26,496 bases of DNA from contig JADJOG010000029.1 of assembly GCA_016713865.1 (NCBI GenBank), positions 1 to 26,496 on the forward strand, read 5' to 3'. The DNA is from Flavobacteriales bacterium (GTDB taxonomy: Bacteria; Bacteroidota; Bacteroidia; Flavobacteriales_F; PHOS-HE28). Both the position numbers and the translations under genes were made by a program. This document shows positions 15,169 to 25,135 of this stretch, in pieces (positions within the stretch are counted from its first letter, which is position 1; each line of letters starts with the position of its first letter). The notes beneath the pieces were generated by a model, which saw nothing but the letters and a program-made list of their open reading frames with translations, was not told where the DNA came from and ran no database searches.

Positions 15169-16393
15169 TCAGCGCCTACCGCGCCCTCTGGAACGGCCTC
15201 CGCTTTGGCGGGGGCCGTTTCCTTTTTCGCGACGGCTGGGATCGTAGTGCGGGCCTGCGGGCATGCCTTCCGGCATGGGCATTTTCTTAACCTCGTAGCC
15301 GATGAGCGATTCGATTCGGCCGAATTCGCGCATCTCCTTTTCGTTCACGAAGGTTATGGCCGTGCCTTTCCGCTTGAGCACGCGCCGTGCGGCCCACCCG
15401 ATGCACATAGTCCTCGGGGTCCTTCGGCACATCGTAGTTGATCACCAGGTCGATGTCGTCGATGTCGATGCCTCGGCTAACCACATCGGTGGCCACCAGT
15501 ATGCGCAACTTCCGGTTGCGGAAGGCGAGCATGGTTTCCTCGCGTTCGCTCTGGTCCAGGTCGCTGTGCATTCCACGCGCATTGAATCCTCGCTTCTGCA
15601 AGTGCCGGTTCAGGTTCTTCACCTCCACCTTGCGTCCAGCGAAGATCACGATGCACTCAGCGGGATTGGTGCGCAAGACATGCTCCAGCACATTGGCTTT
15701 GTTCATGTCGAACACCACATAGGCCTGCTGGTCAACGCCCTCGGCAGGTTTGCTCAGCGCGATGGTGATCTCCACCGGGTCGTGCAGCACCTGCTTGGCC
15801 AGATCGCGAATGGCAGGCGGCATGGTTGCGCTGAACATGAGCGTTTGCCGCTCGGCGGGCAGGAACTTGATGATCCGCTTGATGTCGTCGATGAAGCCCA
15901 TGTCGAGCATGCGGTCCGCCTCATCGAGCACGAGGAACTCGATCCCTTTCACCGGCACGTAGCCCAGATTGAGGTGGCTCAGCAATTTGCCAGGGGTCGC
16001 CACCACCACTTCAACACCTCCCGTGAGCGCTTGCTTCTGCTGGTCGAAGGTGCTGCCATCGCTTCCGCCGTAAAGCGGAATGGAGGTGATGGGCGTGTAG
16101 TACGCGATGGCCTGCAGCTGCTGATCGATCTGCAGGGCGAGCTCGCGGGTGGGCACCACCACCAAGGCGCGTATGCTGCCATCGACCTTAGGCCGATAAC
16201 TGGTGATCACATCGATCAATGGGAGCAGGAAAGCAGCGGTCTTGCCTGTTCCCGTTTGAGCGCAGGCGATCAGGTCGCGGTGATCCAGTGCGGCAGGTAT
16301 GGCCTGCGCCTGAATCGGGGTGGGTACCCGGATGTTCATCGCATCGAGTCCTTCAAGGAGCTCCTGACCGATACCGAGTGATTTGAAATCCAT
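15169..16393 (-). CDS. DEAD-box RNA helicase (frameshifted near the C-terminus)
   Basis: This is an ATP-dependent RNA helicase of the RhlE/DeaD type, used in ribosome assembly, RNA decay or cold adaptation. Reading from MDFKSLGIGQELLEG (ATG at 16393), the motifs appear in order: Q motif PTPIQAQAIP, AQTGTGKT (45-52), PTRELA (81-86), TPGK, DEAD (157-160), SAT (188-190), ATDVVSRGIDIDD, and HRVGRTARA. After HRVGRTARA the frame slips near 15385; removing one base gives KRKGTAITFVNEKEMREFGR. The protein then ends in an Arg/Gly-rich RNA-binding tail (SGGRSRGRGRR). The upstream kinase frame runs straight into this gene without a stop, but ATG 16393 matches the usual helicase N-terminus, so I treat it as separate. 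Confidence 0.92.
15192..15227 (+). terminator. Terminator of the cyclophilin gene, inside the helicase tail
   Basis: A 12-bp stem with one G-U pair, AACGGCCTCCGC (15192-15203) and GCGGGGGCCGTT (15208-15219), has loop TTTG. It is followed by TTCCTTTTT on plus. It starts 26 nt after the cyclophilin stop. On the other strand the same bases encode part of the Arg/Gly-rich end of the helicase. Confidence 0.65.
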
Positions 16394-16423
16394 GCTTGAG
16401 TGGCGCGTGTGCGCTGAGGGCCG

Positions 16424-16431
16424 CGAATATA
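16424..16431 (-). promoter_or_regulatory. Possible helicase promoter box (TAnnTTCG variant)
   Basis: On minus the sequence reads TATATTCG, a one-base variant of the TAnnTTTG -7 box, 31 nt before the helicase ATG. The same variant (TATGTTCG) precedes cutC. No matched -33 element is seen. If real, it supports the helicase as a separate gene from the kinase. Confidence 0.3.
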
Positions 16432-16439
16432 GACGGCTA

Positions 16440-18346
16440 TCAGGAGGCGCGCCGGGCGACTCTCTGCTTGTTGATCCGAAACGGAAGGTGATCCGGGTGC
16501 CGTGCTCGAAGCTCGCTTCGAGTTGGCCTTCCAGTTGATCCGCAAGGCACTGGATCAGTCCCATGCCAACCGAATCCGGTCGCGATGCTCCTTGTTGACC
16601 TGCATGTGCCACGCCATCGTCCGCATATCGTAGCAGCCATCCATGCCCGGGTTCCCGGCCGATGGATAGGGTGATCGCCCCATGAGTGCCGCTCGGCAGG
16701 GCATGCTTGATGGAGTTGGTGATCAGTTCATTCACCAACAGGCTCAAAGGCAGGAGTTCTTCGGCATCCATCTGGTCGCCCTCTGCGTTAACGTTCGCGG
16801 AGATTGAATCATGACGACCGTGGGCCACGAGCACTAATCGCGCGAGATCGGAAAAGTGCTTCGCAAGCGGGAGCCCCTCTTCGCCGCCATGCTTGTGGAT
16901 AGCCTGGTGCACGAGTGCCATGGCGGCGATCCGGCCCCGAGCTTCGCGTATCGCCTTGGTCGCTTGCGGGTCGCTGCTCTGGCCAATGTGCAGGGTCAGC
17001 AAGCCATCGATCACCTGCAGGTTGTTCTTCACGCGATGGTGGATCTCGCGGATGATCAGGTCTTTCTGCTCGCCGTTCAGCAGCGCTTCCCGCAATCGGA
17101 GATTCTGATGCTCGAGTTCCAGCTTCTTGGCCTCTAATTCGTCTCGCTGGCGGGTAATCACCGCGCTCTTGAGTCGTGAGCGCTTGCTGGATCGCCGGTC
17201 CTTCAATAGGAGCACGACAAGCATTCCTGTAAGCACTGCCAGTGCAGCGATCGCCGCGATCAAAGCTTCATTCGCCTCCAGTGCGCTGGCTAGGTCAGTC
17301 CGGTGCCGCGTGTTGTCCTTCTTCAATTGGGAATTATCGAGCTCTTTCAACTCGAGGTCATAATGTGCATGCATGCCCGATAGGAGCAGATCACGGTCGA
17401 TTCTCCGGGTTGAATCCTCTGAGGCCTTTAGCGCCGTGAGATAGTCATGCGCTGCACGGAAATCGCCTGCAGCCAGCGCCAAACCATGGTTGAGCCGAAT
17501 AACGGTGGCGCGTTCGGGTTGCGAGTGCGACTTATCCTCGCTCAATTTCTGAAGGATCGACCTCGCCTCCGAGAGATTGCCTGCCGCCGTGGCGACTTCG
17601 CACAAGGAGATGCGGGCGGCGAGTACACCTTCAGGGTCGGGCACGCTCGCCAACGTCTGTTCGGCAGCCAGTAGAAGTGGGCGAGCATCGAACGGCTTGC
17701 CATGCGCCAGAAGAATGCGCGCCAGAAGCACCTGTACGCGGGCGATATGCGTTCTGTCTGCTTGGCCATCGGATAATGCCGAAGTGGCCAATCGATGGGC
17801 GTCGGCGAGACGCCCGGCATCGATGAGCGATTCCAACAAAAGCACTTCAGCACCTTGTTTAAGCTTCGTCGCTCCTGCGTTCAGCGCAATGGCGAGGGAG
17901 TTGCGCGCTTCGCTGATGGCCCTTTCCGGCTCATCTCGCTTGCGGTAAGCCCTTGCGATGCTCTGCAGGTCCAATGCGATCCATTCAGCTTGTCCTAAGT
18001 GCTTGGCGATCCTGAGTGCTTGCATGCTCGCGCTCATGTGCCGAAGCCAATTGCCCACGCGTAGTTGAGCGTCGCACACAGCTACCAGAGCTTCGTGCAC
18101 GAGAGCACTATCCCCAGCCATCCGGGCCACAACGGTAGCGTCATCGAGGAGGTCTGCGCTCCCTTTAGGATCGGTGTAAGCTCGCCTTGCTGCTATCCGC
18201 AACATTGCTGAAACGCGCTCTTGGGGTGGAGCATCGGCCTCTAGGACGTAGCGCAGGCTATCCCGAGCATGCGATGCTAAGGCGGCAAAAGCCATGGAAG
18301 AGGCCACGCACAGGCTTGCCAAGCGAATGATGAGAGTTGCGGGCAT
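16440..18346 (-). CDS. TPR sensor histidine kinase, HisKA_2 type
   Basis: This is a membrane-bound sensor kinase of ~635 residues that would phosphorylate a response regulator. Order: signal peptide (1-27); a periplasmic helical region with TPR-like repeats (~30-335) as the likely sensor; a coiled stretch; one membrane segment (~362-381, LIAAIAALAVLTGMLVVLLL); then the HisKA_2 phospho-acceptor EIHHRVKNNLQ, with His436 the expected site. The ATPase shows N-box NELITNSIKHAL (539-550), DDG, and G-box VGMGLIQCLADQL. No receiver domain or adjacent regulator is present, so it is an orphan. As sequenced, no stop is met and the frame continues into the helicase. Restoring one G after ITFRF gives GINKQRVARRAS and a TGA at 16440-16442, the end I use. 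Confidence 0.85.
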
Positions 18347-18393
18347 GGCGCCTTCCTACGGCATTCTGCCTCATCTGTTGCGGCCTTGGGGCC

Positions 18394-18401
18394 TATGTTC
18401 G
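18394..18401 (+). promoter_or_regulatory. Possible cutC promoter box (TAnnTTCG variant)
   Basis: TATGTTCG lies only 4 nt before the cutC ATG at 18406 and is followed by CCCC. It is similar to the boxes at 14479 and 8978 but so close to the start that the transcript would be nearly leaderless. The evidence is weak. Confidence 0.2.
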
Positions 18402-18405
18402 CCCC

Positions 18406-19142
18406 ATGCGAGTTGCAGTTGAGGTCTGCGTGTCGTCCTTCGCCGAAGCGGAAGCCGCGGCCCAAGCAGGCGTTGATGCCGTGGAGATTTGCGCTTGGCT
18501 GGCCTGTGGGGCATAACGCCGAGTTCCGGATTGGTTGATGCGATCCGTGGCGCGTTGCCAGTGCGGGCGCGAATCCTGATACGGCCCTCGCCGGGCGGTT
18601 TCGTGTATGCGCCCGCCGAGTTGCATGCGCTCGTAACGGATGCCGAGATCTTTGGTGGTGGGGCCTTGGGCCTGGTCACCGGTGCGCTAACGGCGAATGG
18701 ATCCGTGGCCGAGAGCGTGCTGCGCGCCGTGCTTCACGCTGCCCCCGAGAGTGAGGTCACCTTCCACCGCGCCATAGATCACGCTAGGGATATGCTGCAT
18801 GCGTTGGAAGCCTGCATAACCATGGGGCTGCACCGGGTGCTCACCTCGGGCGGTGAAACGCTGGCGTTGAATGGTGCAGTGCGCTTGAAGACGATGGTGG
18901 AGCATGCCGGTGACCGTTGCGTGATCGCAGCTGCTGGTGGTATCAATCCAGGGAACGTGGTTGAATTGGTTGAGCGTACCGGCGTGCGCGAAGTGCATTT
19001 CGCTGCGCAACGACCGATGCCCGCCAAGCATCACGGCGCCTCCATGAGTTCGGCGAATGCAGGTGTGAGCTTCGAGACGGAACCGGATCGCGCCAAGATC
19101 GAAGGTGTGCTGAACGCGTTGGTGAAAGCGGGGCTCCGATGA
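18406..19142 (+). CDS. cutC: CutC family protein (frameshifted near the start)
   Basis: CutC proteins are ~245-residue TIM-barrel proteins historically linked to copper homeostasis; the biochemical role is unsettled. The start at 18406 gives MRVAVEVCVSSFAEAEAAAQ then AGVDAVEIC, the family N-terminus. The frame breaks at the G-run 18508-18511. Adding one G yields CGGITPSSGLVDAI and continues with VRARILIRPSPGGFVYAPAE, VTFHRAIDHARDMLHALEAC and VLTSGGETLALNG, then AAAGGINPGNVVELVERTGV and EVHFAAQ, all characteristic. As written, the first 30-odd residues end at a stop (18514-18516) and the rest is a second open frame (18489-19142). The mannosidase ATG overlaps its stop in ATGA. The family call is firm. 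Confidence 0.92.
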
Positions 19143-21117
19143 AGTGCTGGTTGTGGGTTGTCGGTTGGATCGGTGTGAGGGTTGTTTCCTTAGCACAGGA
19201 GGTCCACATTCCCTTGAACGATGGCTGGAGCTTTTGCCAAGTAGGGAAGGAGGAGTGGCGCAGCGCCGAAGTGCCCGGCGTGGTGCAGACTGATCTGCTG
19301 CGCCACCAGCTGATCCCGGACTTCATGCTGGGCAGCAACATCGACAGCGTGCAATGGATCGAGAACGAGGATTGGATCTACCGTCGCAACCTCTTCGTGG
19401 CCGATACCTTGTTGCGCCACCAGCACCTCGACCTTGTCTTCAAAGGCCTCGACACCTTCGCGGATGTCTATCTCAACGACTCGCTCATCGGCAAGGCCGA
19501 CAACATGTTCCGCACCTGGGAGTGGGATGTGCGGCGCGCGTTGCGCAAAGGCGACAACGAGTTGAAGGTGATCTTCCGCAGCCCGATCACCGAAGGCGCG
19601 AAGCTGCGCGAGGCCTACGGCATCCAACTGCCGCACGACAGCGACCCCAGCGGCGTGAGTCCCTACATCCGTAAAGCGGCCTACCAATTCGGCTGGGACT
19701 TCTGCCCGCGGCTGGTAACGAGCGGTATCTGGAAGGGGTGGAGTTGAGGGGGTGGAGTGGGGCGAGGATCCATGATGTGCTGACTACGCATTCTGGCGAA
19801 CAGGTCAGCTTCATAGTCTTCCCGCAGTATGGACATAATGGCATAGGGCGGAAGCTGCACTTTGAAGTCGAGATGAACGGCCGGACCATCGCAACCGCAA
19901 GGAACAGGCCCGGTGATCTATGGAAGCTCTCTGTGAAACGCAGTGAACTGACCACGAGGCGATGGTTACCGGCTGGGCATGGACAACGAGAAGTCCAGGA
20001 GGTCACCTATCGGATGCTGAGACGGAAGTCCGTGTTATCGGAGGTGAGGGTGCCATTCGCGTGGACGGATCACAGCATCGCCATGGTATCAGACAGCATC
20101 GGGAGCGGATTCACCCCGATCGTGCATGGCAAGCCCTTCTTCGCAAAAGGCTGCAACCTCATCCCTCCTGACCTGATCCCTTCCCGCCTAAGTGACAGAG
20201 CCTGGGTGGCGCAGGTGCGACACATGCAGCTTTCCGGCATGAACATGGTGCGCGTGTGGGCCGGCGGCATATATCCGCCGGAGGCCTTCTTCGACGCGTG
20301 CGACACGGCAGGCATCCTGGTGTGGCAGGATTTCATGGTGGCCAGCATGCTCCCTGTCGAAGGGGAGTTTCTTGTCAATCTAAAAGAGGAGGCAGGCGAG
20401 GAGGCACGCCGTATCGCGAAGCATCCCAGTCTCTTGATCTTCTGCGGTAACAACGAGCTGCGCGTGGCTTGGCACAATTGGGGCTGGCAGGAACGATACG
20501 GTTTGCATGGTGCCGATTCGACACGCGTGATCGAAGCCAACGAACGACTGTGGAGCCAAGAACTGCGCAACAATGCGGCACCGCACTCTCCAAGGAATTA
20601 CACGGCGACCTCACCGATAAGCAATTGGGGGAGTGAGGTTGGCCTGAAGTACGGCGACCTCCACTACTGGGGCGTGTGGCACGGCGACAGCACCTTCTCC
20701 AGCTTCAAGAACAACGTGGGCCGCTTCGTGAGCGAGTGGGGCTTCCAGAGCTACCCCGATAGCGCGCTGCTGGCCAAATACATCCCTACGGACAGCCTCT
20801 ACCTGGGTTCACCCGCGGTGGCGCGTTTGCAGCGCAGCTACAAGACCGACCGCCCCATCTGGGAAGCCATCGAACGGGAGCTAGGAGAGGAGCGCCCCAC
20901 CACCTTGGGCGGCTTCATCGAGGCCAGCCAGCGAGCACAGGCCAAAGCCTACCAAATGGCCATTGATGCCCACATGGATGCACGTCCGCATTGCATGGGC
21001 ACCTTGCTCTGGCAACTGAACGATTGCTGGCCTGGGCCGAGCTGGAGCATCATCGACTACGAGGGCAATCCGAAACCGGCATACGACGCGGTAAAGGCGG
21101 CCTTCGCAAGGCCCTGA
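19139..21117 (+). CDS. GH2 beta-mannosidase (frameshifted, short C-terminus)
   Basis: This is a secreted glycoside hydrolase family 2 beta-mannosidase, which releases mannose from beta-mannosides and N-glycan cores. The signal peptide (CWLWVVGWIGVRVVSLAQ) is followed by the N-terminal jelly-roll (WRSAEVPGVVQTDLLRHQLI, DWIYRRNLFVAD, FKGLDTFADVYLND). The acid/base Glu is in IFCGNNELR and the nucleophile Glu in FVSEWGFQSYP; GTLLWQLNDCWPGPSWSIID marks the barrel end. One missing G in the run at 19735-19738 splits the gene; restoring it gives SGIWKGVELRGWSG. The total is ~659 residues, whereas relatives usually run past 800 with C-terminal Ig-like domains that are absent here. Codon use changes sharply between ~19740 and ~20640. 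Overlap with cutC suggests coupled translation. Confidence 0.92.
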
Positions 21118-21246
21118 GGCATAGCCGTAATGCCCATCTGGCGGAGCCTTCCAACAAGCACTGTTGACAGGTAGTTCGTGTACGCTGAGAAGGCAGTTTC
21201 AAAAAACTACCTTCGGCGCCAACTTCACGGACCTAAACCCAAGACC

Positions 21247-24200
21247 ATGTCTCGACTTGGACGCCTGCTCGGCACTGCGCTGAGCGTAACAATTCTAGCA
21301 ACGGCACCCGTCTTCGCCCAAGGCGACTGCCTGAATGAGTTCCAGTACCCCGGAGCGGCCATCATACCCGATGCCGGAGGAGCCATCACCAGCATCTCCA
21401 CTTGCAGCTTCGAGTCCGAGTACTCGCAGGTTTCGGGCATCCAGAGTGGTGCTACTTACCGCTTCAGGCTTGCTTCTGGCGGCTATATCACCGTGCGAGA
21501 GGGCGTGCCAACTGGTCCAGTAGTAGCACAGGGCTTCGCCGTCGTAGACTTCCTTGCCGCCAGCACTGCTGATCTTTACCCGCATTGGACAATCGATGAT
21601 GCTTGCGCTCAACAGAGCACCTGCGTGGAGACCAGCGTTCAGTACTTCGGGGACTGCGGGCCTGTTCTGGCCTTTGCGGAAATAACGGAAGACTGTGACA
21701 ACCAGACCTTCATCGTGAATGTGGATGTCGTCTCCGCAGGAAGTGGAAGCACGGTGGATATCACGGTTACAGCGGGTGGGTTCCCGAGCACCTTCACTGG
21801 TGTGGCGGTTGGTCCGTTCCAATTGGGCCCATACAATTTCGGCGAGACCGTGGAAGTGGTGGTGAACCATGAAAGCAACCCGGCGTGCGATATGGATCTT
21901 GGAAGCTTCCAGGAGACCGGTGAGTGTCCGGTATACCTGTTCTGTGGCGCGCCAGCTGAACAATTCACCTATTGCTATAGCAATGGAGAACAAAAGGTCT
22001 GGAATTATCTGTCCGAGGGAGGGACAGGTTCTTTGGTGCTCACTTACGTGGCGGGCAGTATTCAAGCGTTCGGCGATATCCTCACCATTTACGATGGCAC
22101 CGATGCCACCGGACCGGTTCTATTCACCAATCCGAATGGCAACGACTTCGATCTTTCCGGGTTGTTCATCGCTTCAACCACAGGTGCGTTCCACATCACC
22201 TGACTACGGACGATTTCGGCTCATGTGAGGAACAAGCAGTTGACCCATGGACTTGGCAGGTACAGTGCTTGAATTGCCAATTACCCGCGGCCACGGCGTC
22301 GAATGTCGATGATTGCCCAAACAATGCTCTCGATTCCGGTAGATGTGACGGGCTTGGGCGATGCGGCTTCGGTGAGCCTGATCTATTCCGTGAACGGCAA
22401 CTCGCCAATTGTCCTGAGTGGAGTCGGCTTGGGTGTTACCACACTCGGACCTTTCACCATAAACGACGTGGTTAACGTCCTGGTGCAGCATGGTAGCGAT
22501 CCCGCTTGTTCAGTGGCGCTTGGTGCCATCACTGATGGCGACAATTGCCCCAACCTGATCGTATGCGGTGCTCAACCACTGGTTGAGAACTATTGCTATG
22601 GTCCTTTGGAGAATCGCGACTGGAGCTATCAATCTATCGGAACCGGCACTTTGCGCCTCACCTTCCAACAGGGTACCCTCGAGAGCAGCACGTGGGATCA
22701 TCTGCGCATATACGATGGCCCGGATAATACAGGAACGCTCTTGTTCGACCACGTTGGCGGCACAACGCACCTAGGCCCTCCAGGTAGTGCATCCGACAAT
22801 ACCTACACGAACTTCTACGGTCTCCAGTTCTATTCAATTTCAGGCAGCTTCTACATGGAACTCACCTCCGATGGGTCGGTTCAGTGCGGAAGCCTTGGCT
22901 TCGACCCTTGGATCTGGGACGTTGTGTGCTTGGATTGTGCTATCCCGCAAGGCACCGTTACCGTAGTGGATGATTGCGTCAACAACGAATTCAGTCTGGA
23001 TGTGGACATCACGAACACCGGCGATGCCACGACGGCGACCATCTCCTACACGATTGACGGAGGCGCGGCTCAGGAACTCACTGGCCTCGGCACCGGCGTA
23101 ACCACCCTCGGGCCTTTCGCCTTCGGCGAGGTCGTGAATGTCACCCTAGCACACGAGAGCAACAGCCTTTGCAATATCCCCAAAGGAGATTTCACGGAAA
23201 CCGGCACCTGTCCTGAACTGATCACTTGCGGTACCGCTGTTGATGTGGTTTCGTGCTATGCCAACAACAACGATCTGCGCTGGTACTTCCAGGGCACGGG
23301 CAGCTTCCCGTTGGGTATTTATTTCAACCAAGGCACCGTGTTCGCAGGTGACCTTGTGCAGGTATATGACGGTGGTGACATCAACGCGCCGCTCATCTAC
23401 TCTGGGAATGGCACAGCAACGAACGTGGCTGGCCTTTTCTTCTACACCAATAACCCGGACCATCGCCTGTGCGTGCGCATCCTGGCCAATGGGTTCACGG
23501 ACTGCGCATCAAGCGGCACTCAGAACCCGGTGAGCTTCACTGTGGATTGTCTCGATTGCACCCCGCCAACGGGCACCTTCAGCATCGTGCAGGACTGCGA
23601 TAACTTCCAGTATTCCATCGCGGTTAACCTCACGAGCCTTGGCAGCGCCAGCAGCATGCAGATCACCAACAATGGTGGTGCATCAGCTGTAACGGCAAAT
23701 GCCCCAGGCACATACAATGTGGGGCCATTCACAAGCGGAACCCCTGTGCAAGTGACCGTTGAGAACGCATTGAACAGCCTGTGCAACATCTACAGCGGCA
23801 CCTTGGTGAACCCACTTTGCCCAACTATCCTTTGCGGTGCATCGCCTCTCACGGAGACTTACTGTTACGGCAATGGCGAGAACCGCGCATGGGCATGGGC
23901 AGCGCCTTCGACGGGAGCGACCTTGAACCTTGCGTTCCAGATTGGTACCATTGAGAGCAACACATGGGACAACTTGCGCATTTACGATGGACCTGACGCG
24001 AGTGGCGCGATCCTCTTCCAGCACGGAACCGGTACCACCAACTTGGGACCTGCTGGCAGTGCTGTGAACAGCGTGGCTCCTTATGAGACCGTGAACGTGA
24101 CCAGCAGCGGCCAGAACCTGTACATGGTGCTCACTACGGATGCGTCCGTCTCTTGCGCAACCACGGCTGCCACTTTCGACAGCTGGATGCGGATGTGACC

Positions 24201-25089
24201 TGCAATGGATGCGCTGCGCCAGGTGTCGCATACAATCTGGTGCCCGATTGCCGCAGCCGTAGCTACATGGCCGAGGTGGGCGATCACGGCTGCACCTAGC
24301 GCCCAAGGCATGACCATTCAGAATGTGATCACCGGACAGTCCCAATCGGTGACTGCGACGGGTGTGTATTCTTTCGGTCCTTATGGAACCGACAGCCTGA
24401 GCATCTTCGGAATCACTGATCTGAGCGAGCCTGGTTGCACATGGATGAGCGATTCACTCGCCTATCCAAGTGAAAGTTGCCACATTGTTTCGTGCGGCTT
24501 CGACAATTACGATTACTGCTATGGTAACAACGAGGATCGCTGGTACACCTTCCGCTCTGCTCAGGCGGTGCCTACGACCATCGCCTTCACCCAAGGTCAG
24601 ATGCCAACGGGTGATCGAATTGTGGTTTACAATGGTGTTGATGAGAACGCCGGCGTGATCTACCAAGGCAACAATGGCGGCAATCTCGCGGGCTTCGCGG
24701 TGAATTCACAGAATCCCGGCAATGCCATCACGCTGCGTATCCAGAGCAACGCGAGCGGGTCCTGCTCTGATGGTCAAGTTGCGGTTCCGCTGCGCTGGAC
24801 CGTGGGCTGTGGAGCTGTCGGCATGGCAGAGATCGCCAGCGGCGGATTCGCCGTATTCCCCAACCCGACAGAGGGTCTGCTGAATATCACAGTGAGCCCG
24901 GTTGCAACCGGAGCAGCGCGCCTGCGTGTGATGGATCTGAGCGGAAGGGTGGTGATTGATTCACCATTGGTTCTCCGTTCAGGTGCGCTTCATTCGCTCG
25001 ATATGAGCGGGCTGCAATCTGGTCAGTATGCCGTTCAGCTCAGCACTGCGAGCTGGACCAAGGTGCAACGCGTGCAGGTTGAGCGGTAA
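21247..25089 (+). CDS. Giant secreted protein with five CUB-like modules and T9SS tail (four frameshifts)
   Basis: This is a ~1,280-residue surface or secreted protein. The ATG at 21247 (MSRLGRLLGTALSVTILATA) starts a signal peptide; the in-frame ATG at 21178 would mask it. Order: an N-terminal domain with TSISTCSFESEYSQVSGIQS and GGYITVREG; then five repeats, each a ~90-residue Ig-like linker (VDDCVNN-EFSLDVDI, TTLGPF, CNI, CP) plus a Cys-flanked CUB-like domain (YCYGN.E, then D.LRIYDGPD, then LTTD.S..C); finally a T9SS sorting domain (FAVFPNPTEGLLNI to QYAVQLSTASW). The frame slips near 22200, 22326, 24187 and 24277; the translation matches the other repeats across all four, so the slips look like sequence errors. 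CUB-like domains usually bind proteins or glycans. The binding target is unknown, and adhesion is a reasonable guess. Confidence 0.82.
21943..24820 (+). repeat. Five tandem CUB-like modules in alternating types
   Basis: Each module is opened by a CG(A/T/F) motif whose Cys codon starts at 21943, 22564, 23227, 23833 and 24493. Intervals are 621, 663, 606 and 660 nt, alternating short and long. Modules 2 and 4 share TWD.LRIYDGPD and GTT.LGP.GSA. Modules 1, 3 and 5 instead have a GD before the Y(D/N)G and a shorter G.F loop. This suggests duplication in two-module units. Confidence 0.75.
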
Positions 25090-25107
25090 GCCGCAATCTG
25101 ATCAATA

Positions 25108-25135
25108 TGAGGCCTCGGTGAAAACCGGGGCCTCA
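25108..25135 (+). terminator. Terminator after the CUB-module gene
   Basis: The 11-bp stem TGAGGCCTCGG (25108-25118) with CCGGGGCCTCA (25125-25135) has one G-U pair and loop TGAAAA, followed by TTGCTTT. It lies 18 nt after the stop codon. Confidence 0.8.

Noticed and set aside
15302..16381. 359-codon open frame on plus opposite the helicase gene
   Set aside because: It is exactly antisense to conserved DEAD-box motifs and is rich in His, Val and Ala as expected for the mirror frame of a GC-rich gene; no start context or domain.
15287..18346. A genuine kinase-helicase fusion protein
   Set aside because: One restored G gives a natural kinase stop at 16440, the helicase has its normal ATG, and similar single-G losses occur elsewhere in the window.
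21295..22065. 256-codon open frame on minus opposite the CUB-module gene
   Set aside because: The plus strand here carries a signal peptide and repeated modules; the minus reading has no motif.
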